The notes under the pieces are model-generated. The model saw only the letters and a program-made list of their open reading frames with translations, had not been told where the DNA came from and ran no database searches. Source: Burkholderia pyrrocinia (GTDB taxonomy: Bacteria > Pseudomonadota > Gammaproteobacteria > Burkholderiales > Burkholderiaceae). Taken from it: DNA of 64,000 bases. The stretch lies in the NCBI RefSeq assembly GCF_018417535.1, contig NZ_CP070977.1, positions 310,001 to 374,000 of the forward strand, read 5' to 3'. Below, piece by piece: positions 25,057-34,790 of this stretch (position 1 is its first letter; the number at the start of each line of letters is the position of its first letter). The translations under genes and the position numbers were made by a program.

Positions 25057-25173
25057 TCAGTTGCAGAACGCAACGTGTTCGAGCAGCGCGTACGCAACGC
25101 CCGAATCGAAGTAGGCCGCGCCGCACCACGCGACGAACGCGAGCGTGCCGGCCGCCAGCGCCGCGCGGATCAT
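25057..25173 (-). CDS. Small hydrophobic protein coupled to MFS gene
   Basis: A 38-codon frame starting MIRAALAAGTLAFVAWCGAA and ending in HVAFCN. It contains one hydrophobic segment long enough to span a membrane. Its ATG overlaps the MFS stop codon as ATGA, a classic arrangement for translational coupling. Codon use is GC-rich like its neighbours. I do not recognise the product. It might be an accessory subunit of the transporter or an unexpressed frame. Confidence 0.5.
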   Translation of the reverse strand: MIRAALAAGTLAFVAWCGAAYFDSGVAYALLEHVAFCN

Positions 25174-26402
25174 GCCCATGCCGCGTTGCCCGACGCTGGA
25201 CGCACAACGCGCGCGTCGTCGATCGGCAGGTGCAGGAGCGCCGCAAGCACGCCGAGCGCGATCGAGCCGATCCACAGCGGCAGGTACGAATGCGTCGCGT
25301 CGTACACGATCGCACCGAGCCACACGCCGAAGAAACTGCCGAGCTGGTGTCCGAAGAACACGAAACCGAACAGCGTCGCGATGTAGCGCACGCCGAACAC
25401 CTGCGAGATCACGCCGTTCGTCAGTGGCACCGTGCCGAGCCACGTGAATCCCATCACGGCCGCGAACACATGGACGCTCGCGGGCGACAGCGGCGCGGCG
25501 ACGAACGCAGCCATCGCGAGCGCACGCACGAGGTACAGCACCGACAGCACGTACTTGCGCCGCAGCAGCCCGCCGAGGTGGCCGCACGCATAGGTGCCGG
25601 CCACGTTGGTCAATGCGATCAGCGCGAGCGCGACGCTCGCGTGGCGCGCCGGCAGCCCGTGGTCGAGCAGGTACGCGGGCAGGTGTGTCGCGATGAACGC
25701 GAGCTGGAAGCCGCACGCGAAGAAGCCGGCGTTCAGCAGCCAGAAACCGCGATGCGCGAACGCCTCGCGCACCGCTTCGCCGATCGACTGGTCGGGGCCG
25801 GCGGCGGCGCCGGCCGCGTGCGCGGGTCGGTCGCGCAGCAGTACGGCGAGCGGCGCGAGCAGCGCCGCGACGAGCGCCAGCGTGATGAACGCATGCCGCC
25901 AGCCGACACCGCCGATCTGTTCCTGCGCCACGGGCACCATGCAGAACTGGCCGAGCCCGCCGATCGCGCCGGCGACGCCGAGCGCCCAGCCGCGCCGGTC
26001 AGGCGGAAACAGGCGACTCAGCGCGCCGTAGATCGATGCGAACGCCGAGCCCGACAGTGCGATGCCGATCACGAGCCCGGCGCCGACCGTGAACATGCCG
26101 GTCGACGCCGCGTGCGCCATCGTGACGAGCCCGGCCGCATACAGCAGCATCCCGGCGACGATCACGCGCACCGAACCGAAGCGGTCGGCGACCATCCCCG
26201 TGAACGGCTGCGCGACACCCCAGACCAGGTTTTGCAGCGCCAGTGCGAGCCCGAACGCTTCGCGCGACCAGCCGTGGTCGAGCGACACGGGCGCGAGGAA
26301 CAGGCCCTGCACGTGGCGGATGCCGAGCGCGGCGCCCATGATCAGGCCGCCCGCCAGCACGGGCAGCCAGCGGCGTCGGACTTCCTGCTCGATCGGGGTC
26401 AT
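25170..26402 (-). CDS. MFS transporter
   Basis: A 410-residue carrier with 12 predicted membrane helices. The MFS loop 2-3 signature appears as GMVADRFGSVRVIVAG (about residues 69-84), and the 8-9 loop counterpart as CGHLGGLLRRKYVL (about residues 271-284). The RHVQGLFLAP opening and overall length resemble oxalate:formate-antiporter-like or monocarboxylate MFS proteins. The substrate is unknown. It is transcribed away from a minus-strand LysR gene lying upstream, and its stop overlaps the start of the 38-codon frame. Confidence 0.87.
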   Translation of the reverse strand: MTPIEQEVRRRWLPVLAGGLIMGAALGIRHVQGLFLAPVSLDHGWSREAFGLALALQNLVWGVAQPFTGMVADRFGSVRVIVAGMLLYAAGLVTMAHAASTGMFTVGAGLVIGIALSGSAFASIYGALSRLFPPDRRGWALGVAGAIGGLGQFCMVPVAQEQIGGVGWRHAFITLALVAALLAPLAVLLRDRPAHAAGAAAGPDQSIGEAVREAFAHRGFWLLNAGFFACGFQLAFIATHLPAYLLDHGLPARHASVALALIALTNVAGTYACGHLGGLLRRKYVLSVLYLVRALAMAAFVAAPLSPASVHVFAAVMGFTWLGTVPLTNGVISQVFGVRYIATLFGFVFFGHQLGSFFGVWLGAIVYDATHSYLPLWIGSIALGVLAALLHLPIDDARVVRPASGNAAWA

Positions 26403-26588
26403 GCGTGTCTCCGGATGAAGGCGCGCGGCGAAACGGCCGCGCTCGATCCGATTAGACGATCGGGCCCGGCGTCGCTCAAGCGATCATTCGGTCAGGTTGG
26501 CATGCGCGCGGGGAATGCGACGGGGTGTGAACGGGCGGTGCGGCCGTGGCCGGCCGTGATCCGGTTCATCCGGAAAGCAGGCACTGGC

Positions 26589-27530
26589 TTATGCCGACGC
26601 CGTGTCGTGCGCGCGCATCGCGGTATCGCATTCGGCCGCTTCGGCGAGCATCCAGTCGCGCACGTCGGCGACTTCGCGGCGCGGGGCCGGATCGTGCTGG
26701 AACAGCCAGTAGCCGTACGCATCCGACAGCGCCTGCGTGTGCGGCCCGAGCACCGCGAGCCGCCCGTCCGCGAGCATCGGTGCGACCAGCGCGAGCCGGC
26801 CGAGCGCGACACCCTGGCCCGCGATCGCGGCCTGGATCACCTGGTCGTACTGGTTGAAGCGCAGCACGCCTTTCGGGCGCGCGTCGCCGAGCCCGGCCGC
26901 GTGCAGGTGCGCGCGCCATTGCAATTGCGGTTGCGGCGGCCCGTCGAATTCGAGCAGCACGTGCTCGGCGATCGCGGCCGCGCTCGTGACCGGCCGCGCG
27001 GCGAGCGCGGGATGCGCGACCGGCACGACGATCTCGTCGAACAGGCGCAGCGCGCCGGCCGGCGCACGGTCGCGCGGGCAATAGCGGATGCCGAGGTCGA
27101 TGCCTTCGGCGCGCAAATCGAGTACCTTGTCGTTCGCGGCGACGCGCAGGTCGATCTCGGGCAGGCGCGCCTGCAGCCGCCCGAGCCGCGGCAGCAGCCA
27201 CAGCGCGGTGACGCCGATGCTCGCGGTGATCGTGACCGGCTGGCGTTCGCGCGCGGCGGCGAGCGACGCGACGGTGTCCTGCAGGCTGTGCAGCGCCGCA
27301 TCCGCGACGCGGAACAGCCGCTCGCCTTCCGGCGTGAACGCGATCTTCCGGTAGCCGCGCTGCAGCAGCGCGACGCCGAGATGCGCTTCGAGCGCATGTA
27401 CCTGGCGGCTGACCGCCGACTGCGTGACGCACAGGTCCTGCGCGGCGAGCGTGATGCTCATGCGGCGGCCGACCGCGACGAAACCGCGGACGAGGTCGAG
27501 CGACGGGAGACGGACGAGAGGCGTTGACAT
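26589..27530 (-). CDS. LysR family regulator (GcvA-like)
   Basis: A 313-residue LysR-type regulator. The N-terminal winged helix (about residues 9-70) contains MSITLAAQDLCVTQSAVSRQ and VHALEAHLGVALLQRGYRKI. The remainder is the periplasmic-binding-protein-like effector domain, with the GcvA-type LDLRAEGIDLGIRYC stretch. The start at 27530 lies in a gap shared with the divergent alpha/beta hydrolase gene, so that gene or the MFS gene downstream could be its target. Effector unknown. Confidence 0.9.
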   Translation of the reverse strand: MSTPLVRLPSLDLVRGFVAVGRRMSITLAAQDLCVTQSAVSRQVHALEAHLGVALLQRGYRKIAFTPEGERLFRVADAALHSLQDTVASLAAARERQPVTITASIGVTALWLLPRLGRLQARLPEIDLRVAANDKVLDLRAEGIDLGIRYCPRDRAPAGALRLFDEIVVPVAHPALAARPVTSAAAIAEHVLLEFDGPPQPQLQWRAHLHAAGLGDARPKGVLRFNQYDQVIQAAIAGQGVALGRLALVAPMLADGRLAVLGPHTQALSDAYGYWLFQHDPAPRREVADVRDWMLAEAAECDTAMRAHDTASA

Positions 27531-27699
27531 GCGCGTGACTCATGCGAACGGAGCAGCAAGATTGGTTGAGATCGCGACACGCGTCAAGTTCAATGGAGGC
27601 TGGCCGATGGGCGCGGGCGGCGGCTCGCGCCGGCCCGGAGCGCGAAGCATGGGGCCGGAGTAAGTGCTAAAGCGCTAACTCTGGCCGACAGGAGACAGG

Positions 27700-28740
27700 A
27701 TGACGAGTTCGAACGAAGGAAGCGGGGCGGCACAGGGCAGTCGCACGGCGGGTGCATTGCCGCCCGAGCCCGTGACGCTGCGCGCTGCCGACGGTTATGC
27801 ATTGCGCGGCCATGTGTGGCGCCATCGCGGCGGCGGTGCGGTGCGGCCCGTGACGGTCGTCAATTGCGCGACGTCGGTGCGCTGCGACTATTACTTCCGT
27901 TTCGCGGCCTGGCTGTTCGCGCAGGGGCGCGACGTGCTCGTCTACGACTATCGCGGCATCGGCGGGTCGCGTCCGGCGCAGCTCGCGAAGCTGCGCGCGA
28001 GCTGGCTCGACTGGGGGCGGCTCGACTGCGAAGCCGCGCTGCAGTACGCGCGCGACGCGTTTCCAGGGCAGCCGCTCGACGTCGTTGCGCACAGCATCGG
28101 CGGCTGCGTGCTCGGGCTCGCGGCATCGAACGTGCATGTGCGGCACGCGGTGACCGTCGGTGCGCAGTATGCGTACTGGCGCGATTACCTGCCGGCCGAG
28201 CGGCGCAGCATGTGGTGGAAGTGGCACGTTGCGATGCCGGCGCTTGCGGCCGTGTTCGGCTACGTGCCCGCGAAGCGGTTCGGCTGGATGGAAGACACGC
28301 CGCGCGGCGTCGCGCTGTCGTGGGCGCGTTCGCAGCCGCGTTTCGAGGATGGCTACATCGGCGGCGTGCTCGACCAAAGCGCCGTGAGCCGTGCGGCGCT
28401 GCCGGCGTGCTTCGCGGGGTTGTCTGCGCCGATGCTCGCGATCGGCGTCGACGACGACGCGTTCGGCACGGTCGACGCGATCGAGCGGCTGGTCGGCTAC
28501 TACACGGGCAGTGACGTCACGCACCTGCGGATCGCGCCGGCCGACATCGGCGTCGACGCGATCGGCCATTTCGCGTTTTTCCACAGCCGCTTCACCGACA
28601 CGCTGTGGCCCGTCGCGCTGTACTGGCTGCAACACGGCGTGCTGCCGGCCGATGCGCCGGGCAGCGTGCACGCGCTGCATCCGGCGTCGCGCACCCGGGT
28701 GACGGACAGCGGCGTGCCGGGCGTTGCCGCGAACGGGTGA
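27700..28740 (+). CDS. Alpha/beta hydrolase
   Basis: A 346-residue serine hydrolase of the alpha/beta fold. VLVYDYRGIGGSRPA (about residues 84-98) matches the oxyanion/strand-4 region. VVAHSIGGCVLGL (about residues 128-140) is the nucleophile elbow with Ser at about 131. A late Asp (AIGVDDDAFGT, about residues 247-257) and His (IGHFAFF, about residues 287-293) could complete the triad. No secretion signal is evident. It follows a GACAGGAGACAGG ribosome-binding site. Esterase, lipase or lactonase activity cannot be distinguished. Confidence 0.87.
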   Translation: MTSSNEGSGAAQGSRTAGALPPEPVTLRAADGYALRGHVWRHRGGGAVRPVTVVNCATSVRCDYYFRFAAWLFAQGRDVLVYDYRGIGGSRPAQLAKLRASWLDWGRLDCEAALQYARDAFPGQPLDVVAHSIGGCVLGLAASNVHVRHAVTVGAQYAYWRDYLPAERRSMWWKWHVAMPALAAVFGYVPAKRFGWMEDTPRGVALSWARSQPRFEDGYIGGVLDQSAVSRAALPACFAGLSAPMLAIGVDDDAFGTVDAIERLVGYYTGSDVTHLRIAPADIGVDAIGHFAFFHSRFTDTLWPVALYWLQHGVLPADAPGSVHALHPASRTRVTDSGVPGVAANG

Positions 28741-28923
28741 CGCGGGGCGACCGCGCAACGCGGCACATGTGCGGCACGTTACGGTGCGCGGCCTTCGAAT
28801 GTCGTTCGTGAAGAATCCCTCATTCGATGCGTGCGCGGCAAGACGCACACACGCCGGTTCGTGCGCCGGCGCGATCGATTAACATCGGACGTTTCATTCC
28901 ACAGCACAGGTCGCCGCGTGCCG

Positions 28924-29679
28924 ATGTCCATTCCGTTCGATTCCGCTTCCCCGGCCGAAACACCCCGTGCGTGGCGCATGCATGCGCTCGACGTGCCGGC
29001 CGCCGCGTCCCGTGCCGGCGTGCGGATCGCGCGCGTCGATTTCGACTGGCGCGTGCCGCTGGCGTCGCCCGCGTATGCGGCGCTCAGCGATGACGAACGG
29101 GCGCGTGCCGCACGCTTCATGCGGCACGAGGATGCGGTGCGCAGCGCCGCGACGCGCGCCGCGCTGCGCGACGTGCTCGGCGCGGCCCTCGGTGTCGCGC
29201 CGCACGCGGTCGCGATCGTCGTCGACGAAGCGGGGCGGCCGTCGCCGGACCCCGCGCATCGCATGACGCTCGATTTCAACGTGTCGCACGCGGGCGATCA
29301 CGCGCTGCTCGCGTGGGCGCCCGCGGGCCGCGTCGGCGTCGACATCGAATCCTGCAGCCGCACGGCCGACTGGCGTGCGCTGACGCGCGAAGTCTGCGCG
29401 CCGGCCGAGGCCGCGTATCTCGACGGCGTGCCGCCCGACGCGCGCGCACGCGAATTCATGCGGGTCTGGGCCGCGAAGGAGGCGCTGCTCAAGGCGCTCG
29501 GCACCGGCATCGTCGGCGGGCTGCGCGCGTTCGCGGTCGTGCCGCCGCGCGATGCGGCGACCCCCGCGACGACGATCGTCGAGCCGGCCGCGCCCGCCGC
29601 CGGCGTCGCGGCGTTCGATGCCGCGTGGCTCGACGCGGCGCCCGGCTACGCGGCGTGCGTCGCGTGGACGCGCGTGTGA
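28924..29679 (+). CDS. 4'-phosphopantetheinyl transferase, Sfp type
   Basis: A 251-residue enzyme that transfers phosphopantetheine from CoA to acyl- or peptidyl-carrier proteins. The two signatures are GRVGVDIESCSR (about residues 137-148; Mg2+-binding Asp and Glu) and FMRVWAAKEALLKALGTG (about residues 178-195). NVSHAGDHALLAWAP (about residues 119-133) is the CoA-contacting segment. The size suits the broad-specificity Sfp group that primes secondary-metabolite synthases. ATG 28924 is taken as start, with GTG 28918 possible; neither has a strong ribosome-binding site. Confidence 0.9.
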   Translation: MSIPFDSASPAETPRAWRMHALDVPAAASRAGVRIARVDFDWRVPLASPAYAALSDDERARAARFMRHEDAVRSAATRAALRDVLGAALGVAPHAVAIVVDEAGRPSPDPAHRMTLDFNVSHAGDHALLAWAPAGRVGVDIESCSRTADWRALTREVCAPAEAAYLDGVPPDARAREFMRVWAAKEALLKALGTGIVGGLRAFAVVPPRDAATPATTIVEPAAPAAGVAAFDAAWLDAAPGYAACVAWTRV

Positions 29680-29700
29680 GCCGGCGTCAGCGCGCGGCGT

Positions 29701-30621
29701 TCATTCGAGCGGCGTGTCGTTCGGCGCCGCGTAGCGCGTCCTGATCACGTCGCTCATCGGGAAGTCGAACGACAGCCCCTTCGGCGGCACCGGCTTCATG
29801 AACCACTTGTCGTACAGCGCGTTGATCTCGCCGCTCTTCATCAGTTGCACGAGCACGCCGTCGACGAGCGCCTTGAACTGCGGATCGTCCTTGCGCAGCA
29901 TGAACCCGTAGGCTTCCGACGACTGCGGCGTGCCGGCGATCTGCCAGTCGGCCGGCTTCGCGGCGAGCTGGCGCGCGCCCGCGAGCAGCACGTCGTCCAT
30001 CATGTACGCGGCCGCGCGGCCCGATTCGAGCGTGAGGCGTCCCTCGCCGTAGTCCTTCGCGCTGATGATCTGCATGTTCATCTTCCTTTCCTCGTTCATC
30101 TTGCGCAGCAGGCGTTCGGACGTCGTGCCCTGGTTCGTCACGACCGTCTTGCCGGCGAGGTCGGGGAAATCGCGGATGCCCGACGTCGTGCGCGTGAGGA
30201 GGCGCGTCGTCGCGACGAAGAAAGTCGTCGAGAACGCGACCTGCGCATGGCGCGCGGCGAGGTTGGTCGTCACGCCGCATTCGAGATCGACGGTGCCGTT
30301 CTGCACGAGCGGGATGCGGTTCTGCGACGTGACGGGGATGAAGCGCACCTGCAGCTCGGGCTTGCCGGTGCGCGCCTTCACCGCGGCGATCACGCGATCG
30401 CACAGGTCCTGCGAGAAGCCGACCACCTTGCCGCTCGCGTCGACATAGGAGAACGGCACCGACGTCTCGCGATGGCCGATCGAGATCAGGTTGGCCTGCC
30501 GGATCTTGTCGAGCGTGCCCGACAGCGGCTCGGCGGCGAGCGACGCGCCGCACGCGAGCGCGCACGTGGCGACGAGCAGGCTGCGGCTGAGCAGGGCGGC
30601 GAACCGCGGCGGGAAGTTCAT
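29701..30621 (-). CDS. Amino acid ABC transporter substrate-binding protein (GltI-like)
   Basis: A 306-residue periplasmic protein. An N-terminal signal peptide (SRSLLVATCALACGASLAAE, about residues 11-30) precedes a bacterial extracellular solute-binding family 3 domain. SVPFSYVDASGKVVGFSQDL and VDLECGVTTN are typical of the glutamate/aspartate-binding GltI subgroup. The start at 30621 follows AAGGAGATCCCGTC; a longer open frame upstream is unlike a signal peptide. No permease or ATPase gene is adjacent, so it is an orphan binding protein. It shares its upstream region with the divergent hut operon, so histidine or glutamate is a plausible ligand. Confidence 0.87.
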   Translation of the reverse strand: MNFPPRFAALLSRSLLVATCALACGASLAAEPLSGTLDKIRQANLISIGHRETSVPFSYVDASGKVVGFSQDLCDRVIAAVKARTGKPELQVRFIPVTSQNRIPLVQNGTVDLECGVTTNLAARHAQVAFSTTFFVATTRLLTRTTSGIRDFPDLAGKTVVTNQGTTSERLLRKMNEERKMNMQIISAKDYGEGRLTLESGRAAAYMMDDVLLAGARQLAAKPADWQIAGTPQSSEAYGFMLRKDDPQFKALVDGVLVQLMKSGEINALYDKWFMKPVPPKGLSFDFPMSDVIRTRYAAPNDTPLE

Positions 30622-30769
30622 GACGGGATCTCCTTGTCGAAGTGTGATCCGTATGTTGCCAAAGACAAAATAATTGCAACATATGTTAATGCTCGGACCC
30701 CGCCGGCCGGTCCGGCGGGCCGCGCCGGGCATCAGGGAAACTCCCGAGTCGAAATCGGTGAAAAACGGG

Positions 30770-30825
30770 TTGTCTAGACAAGTTCGGGTGGCTACACTTC
30801 AATCCATTCCGAACTTGTCTAGACA
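30770..30825 (+). promoter_or_regulatory. hut promoter embedded in two HutC-type operators
   Basis: A -35 TTGTCT (30770-30775) and -10 TACACT (30793-30798) are separated by 17 bases. TGTCTAGACAAGTTCGG (30771-30787) and its exact reverse complement (30809-30825) form an inverted repeat. Each arm contains the small palindrome TGTCTAGACA, as expected for GntR/HutC sites. The first operator covers the -35 box and the second lies just before the hutH ribosome-binding site (AGGATT). Binding by HutC should block transcription until urocanate is present. Confidence 0.8.
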
Positions 30826-30836
30826 GGATTGCTCAC

Positions 30837-32360
30837 ATGATTACGTTGACCCCCGGCCACCTGACCCTCCCGCAACTGCGCCAGATCGCACGCGAATCCG
30901 TGCAGCTGACGCTCGACCCGGCCAGCTTCGCGAAGATCGACGCCGGCGCGAAGGCCGTCGCCGACATCGCCGCGAAGGGCGAGCCGGCCTACGGCATCAA
31001 CACGGGCTTCGGCCGCCTGGCCAGCACGCACATCCCGCACGACCAGCTCGAGCTGCTGCAGAAGAACCTCGTGCTGTCGCACGCGGTCGGCGTCGGCGAG
31101 CCGATGGCACGTTCGTCGGTGCGCCTGCTGATGGCGCTGAAGCTGTCGAGCCTCGGCCGTGGCCACTCGGGCATCCGCCGCGAAGTGATGGACGCGCTGA
31201 TCAAGCTGTTCAACGCGGACGTGCTGCCGCTGATCCCGGTGAAGGGCTCGGTCGGCGCGTCGGGCGACCTCGCGCCGCTCGCGCACATGTCGGCCGTGCT
31301 GCTTGGCGTCGGCGAAGTGTTCATCCGCGGCGAACGTGCCAGCGCGCTCGACGGTCTGCGCGTCGCGGGCCTCGCGCCGCTGACGCTGCAGGCGAAGGAA
31401 GGCCTCGCGCTGCTGAACGGCACGCAGGCGTCGACCGCGCTGGCGCTCGACAACATGTTCTCGATCGAAGACCTGTACCGCACCGCGATCGTCGCGGGCG
31501 CGCTGTCGGTCGACGCGGCAGCCGGCTCGGTGAAGCCGTTCGACGCGCGCATCCACGAACTTCGCGGCCATCAAGGCCAGATCGATGCGGCCGCGTCCTA
31601 TCGCGAACTGCTCGAAGGCTCGCCGATCAACCAGTCGCACCGCGACTGCGACAAGGTGCAGGATCCGTACAGCCTGCGCTGCCAGCCGCAGGTGATGGGC
31701 GCGTGCCTGGACCAGATGCGCCATGCGGCCGACGTGCTGCTGATCGAAGCGAACGCCGTGTCGGACAACCCGCTGATTTTCCCGGACACCGGCGAAGTGC
31801 TGTCGGGCGGCAACTTCCACGCGGAACCCGTCGCGTTCGCGGCCGACAATCTCGCGCTCGCCGCAGCGGAAATCGGCGCGCTGGCCGAACGCCGCATCGC
31901 GCTCCTGATCGACGCGACGCTGTCGGGCCTGCCCCCGTTCCTCGTGCGGGACGGCGGCGTGAACTCGGGCTTCATGATCGCGCACGTGACGGCTGCCGCG
32001 CTGGCGTCGGAAAACAAGACGCTCGCCCACCCGGCGTCGGTCGATTCGCTGCCGACCTCGGCGAACCAGGAAGACCACGTGTCGATGGCGACGTTCGCTG
32101 CACGCAAGCTCGCCGACATCGCGGACAACACGAAGCACATCCTCGCGATCGAACTGCTGGCTGCTGCGCAGGGCGTCGACCTGCGCGCGCCGTATCACAC
32201 GAGCCCGAAGCTGGCGCCCGTGATGGAAACGATTCGCGGCAAGGTCGCGCACTACGAACTCGACCACTATTTCGCACCGGACATCGCGGCGATCGCGAAG
32301 CTGGTCGGCGAGCGCGCGTTCGCGACGGTCAGCCCGTTCTCGTTCGCGTCGGAACAGTAA
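30837..32360 (+). CDS. hutH: Histidine ammonia-lyase
   Basis: A 507-residue enzyme that removes ammonia from L-histidine to give urocanate, step 1 of histidine breakdown. The Ala-Ser-Gly triad that forms the MIO cofactor is at residues 141-143 ([16 protein letters not shown]). [13 protein letters not shown] (about residues 52-64) supplies the active-site Tyr. Length is usual for the family. It is the first gene of the hut operon, and its ribosome-binding site abuts the downstream HutC operator. Confidence 0.97.
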   Translation: MITLTPGHLTLPQLRQIARESVQLTLDPASFAKIDAGAKAVADIAAKGEPAYGINTGFGRLASTHIPHDQLELLQKNLVLSHAVGVGEPMARSSVRLLMALKLSSLGRGHSGIRREVMDALIKLFNADVLPLIPVKGSVGASGDLAPLAHMSAVLLGVGEVFIRGERASALDGLRVAGLAPLTLQAKEGLALLNGTQASTALALDNMFSIEDLYRTAIVAGALSVDAAAGSVKPFDARIHELRGHQGQIDAAASYRELLEGSPINQSHRDCDKVQDPYSLRCQPQVMGACLDQMRHAADVLLIEANAVSDNPLIFPDTGEVLSGGNFHAEPVAFAADNLALAAAEIGALAERRIALLIDATLSGLPPFLVRDGGVNSGFMIAHVTAAALASENKTLAHPASVDSLPTSANQEDHVSMATFAARKLADIADNTKHILAIELLAAAQGVDLRAPYHTSPKLAPVMETIRGKVAHYELDHYFAPDIAAIAKLVGERAFATVSPFSFASEQ

Positions 32361-32364
32361 GCCC

Positions 32365-33060
32365 ATGAGCGCGCCGGTCTACCAGGAGATCAAGGATTTC
32401 ATCCTGGGCCGCATCCACGCCGGCGAGTGGGAGGAGGGCGACCAGGTGCCGTCCGAGAACGAGCTGGCACGCGAGTTCAAGGTCGCGCGCATGACCGTCA
32501 ACCGCGCGCTGCGCGAGTTGACGGCCGAGCAGGTGCTCACGCGCATGAAGGGCGCCGGCACCTACGTCGCGCGGCCGAAGTACGAGTCGACGCTGGTGGC
32601 GATCCGCAGCATCTCGGAGGAGGTCGGCGCACGCGGGCATGCGTATCACGCCAGCGTGCTCGGCCTCGACACGATCCGCGCCGACGAGGCGCTCGCCGAC
32701 GAGATGCAGGTGGCCGTGCGCGCGAAGCTGTTTCATTCGCAGGTGCTGCACTTCGAGAACGACGAGCCGGTGCAGCTTGAAGAACGATGGGTGAATCCGG
32801 CGGTCGCGCCGGATTACGCCGAGCAGGATTTCACGAACACGACGCCGAACCTGTACCTGATGCGCGCAGCCCCGCTGCAGCGCGTCGAGTACCGGATCGA
32901 AGCGGCGGCCCCGGCGCCGGAGCGGCGCGAGCAGCTGCGGATGGACGACGTCGAGCCGTGTCTGGTTTTACATCGGCGCACCTGGTCGCAGGGCGTCGTC
33001 GCCTCGGTGGCGAATCTGTGGCATCCCGGCAGCCGTTATCGCTTCACCGGGCATTTCTGA
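32365..33060 (+). CDS. hutC: Histidine utilisation repressor (GntR family)
   Basis: A 231-residue GntR/HutC regulator. The winged helix (about residues 1-70) includes VPSENELAREFKVARMTVNRAL. A UTRA effector domain (about residues 90-230) follows, containing EERWVNP, which binds urocanate in homologues. It starts 5 bases after the hutH stop, inside the operon it controls, which gives autoregulation. Its operators are the two palindromic sites at the hutH promoter. Confidence 0.93.
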   Translation: MSAPVYQEIKDFILGRIHAGEWEEGDQVPSENELAREFKVARMTVNRALRELTAEQVLTRMKGAGTYVARPKYESTLVAIRSISEEVGARGHAYHASVLGLDTIRADEALADEMQVAVRAKLFHSQVLHFENDEPVQLEERWVNPAVAPDYAEQDFTNTTPNLYLMRAAPLQRVEYRIEAAAPAPERREQLRMDDVEPCLVLHRRTWSQGVVASVANLWHPGSRYRFTGHF

Positions 33061-33099
33061 TTCCTATTTGATAGTCATTTTCCTTCGGGAGCAGTCGTC

Positions 33100-34788
33100 A
33101 TGAACCATCCGAAACACATCGATCCCCGTCTCGATCCGACGCGCACGATCCGCGCGCCGCGCGGCAGCGAGAAGACCTGCAAGACCTGGCTGGCCGAAGC
33201 GGCGTACCGGATGATCCAGAACAACCTGGATCCGGAAGTCGCCGAGCACCCGCACGCGCTCGTCGTGTACGGCGGCATCGGCCGCGCGGCGCGCAACTGG
33301 GAATGCTACGACCAGATCCTCGCGTCGCTGAAGGATCTCGAAGAGAACGAGACGCTGCTGATTCAATCGGGCAAGCCGGTCGGTGTGTTCCGCACGCACA
33401 AGGATGCGCCGCGCGTGCTGCTCGCGAACTCGAACCTCGTGCCGCACTGGGCGACGTGGGACCACTTCCACGAGCTCGACCGCAAGGGCCTGATGATGTA
33501 CGGCCAGATGACGGCCGGCAGCTGGATCTACATCGGCAGCCAGGGCATCGTGCAGGGCACCTATGAAACGTTCTTCTCGGTCGCGAACCAGCACTTCAAC
33601 GGCGATCCGTCGCGCCGCTGGATCCTGACGGGCGGCCTCGGCGGGATGGGCGGTGCGCAGCCGCTCGCCGCGACGATGGCAGGCTTTTCGATGATCGCGG
33701 TCGAATGCGACGAGACGCGCATCGACTTCCGCCTGAAGACGCGTTATGTCGACAAGAAGGCGACGACGCTCGACGAGGCGCTCGGCATGATCGAGGAAGC
33801 GAAGCGCACGGGCAAGCCCGTGTCGATCGGCCTGCTCGGCAACGCGGCCGACGTGTTCGCGGAACTCGTCGAGCGCGGCATCACGCCGGACTGCGTGACC
33901 GACCAGACGAGCGCGCACGACCCGATCAACGGCTACCTGCCGCAGGGCTGGACCGTCGCGCAATGGCGCGAAGCGCAGAAGGTCGATCCGCAGAGCATCG
34001 TGAAGGTCGCGAAGCAGTCGATGGCCGTCCAGGTGCGTGCGATGCTGGCGCTGCAGGACCGCGGCGCGGCGACGCTCGACTACGGCAACAACATCCGCCA
34101 GATGGCGCTGGAAATGGGCGTCGAGAACGCGTTCGACTTCCCGGGCTTCGTGCCAGCATACATCCGCCCGCTGTTCTGCGAAGGCAAGGGCCCGTTCCGC
34201 TGGGTCGCGCTGTCCGGCGATCCGGAAGACATCTACAAGACCGACCAGAAGGTGAAGGAGCTGATCCCCGACGATCCGCACCTGCACAACTGGCTCGACA
34301 TGGCACGCGAGCGCATCGCGTTCCAGGGCCTGCCGGCGCGGATCTGCTGGGTCGGCGTGAAGGATCGCTACCGCCTCGGCCAGGCGTTCAACGAGATGGT
34401 GAAGAACGGCGAACTGAAGGCACCGATCGTGATCGGCCGCGACCACCTCGACACGGGTTCGGTCGCGAGCCCGAACCGCGAGACGGAATCGATGAAGGAC
34501 GGTTCGGACGCGGTCAGCGACTGGCCGCTGCTGAACGCACTGCTGAACACGGCAGGCGGCGCATCGTGGGTGTCGCTGCACCATGGCGGTGGCGTCGGCA
34601 TGGGCTTCTCCCAGCACTCGGGCGTCGTGATCGTCGCCGACGGTACGGCTGAAGCGCACGAGCGTCTCGGTCGCGTGCTGCTGAACGACCCGGCAACGGG
34701 CGTGATGCGCCATGCGGATGCCGGCTACGAACTCGCGCAGCAGACGGCCCGCGAAGCCGGCCTGAAGCTGCCGATGCTCGGCCGCTGA
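33100..34788 (+). CDS. hutU: Urocanate hydratase
   Basis: A 562-residue urocanase that converts urocanate to imidazolonepropionate using tightly bound NAD+. The glycine-rich dinucleotide region is [14 protein letters not shown] (about residues 177-190). The late motif [15 protein letters not shown] (about residues 495-509) is diagnostic of the family. It is 39 bases downstream of hutC, with TTCGGGAG before the start. Full length. Confidence 0.97.
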   Translation: MNHPKHIDPRLDPTRTIRAPRGSEKTCKTWLAEAAYRMIQNNLDPEVAEHPHALVVYGGIGRAARNWECYDQILASLKDLEENETLLIQSGKPVGVFRTHKDAPRVLLANSNLVPHWATWDHFHELDRKGLMMYGQMTAGSWIYIGSQGIVQGTYETFFSVANQHFNGDPSRRWILTGGLGGMGGAQPLAATMAGFSMIAVECDETRIDFRLKTRYVDKKATTLDEALGMIEEAKRTGKPVSIGLLGNAADVFAELVERGITPDCVTDQTSAHDPINGYLPQGWTVAQWREAQKVDPQSIVKVAKQSMAVQVRAMLALQDRGAATLDYGNNIRQMALEMGVENAFDFPGFVPAYIRPLFCEGKGPFRWVALSGDPEDIYKTDQKVKELIPDDPHLHNWLDMARERIAFQGLPARICWVGVKDRYRLGQAFNEMVKNGELKAPIVIGRDHLDTGSVASPNRETESMKDGSDAVSDWPLLNALLNTAGGASWVSLHHGGGVGMGFSQHSGVVIVADGTAEAHERLGRVLLNDPATGVMRHADAGYELAQQTAREAGLKLPMLGR

Positions 34789-34790
34789 GC

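Noticed and set aside
28924..29679. Phosphopantetheinyl transferase taken as evidence of an adjacent NRPS/PKS cluster
   Set aside because: No carrier-protein or synthase gene is present in the window, so such a cluster cannot be claimed here.
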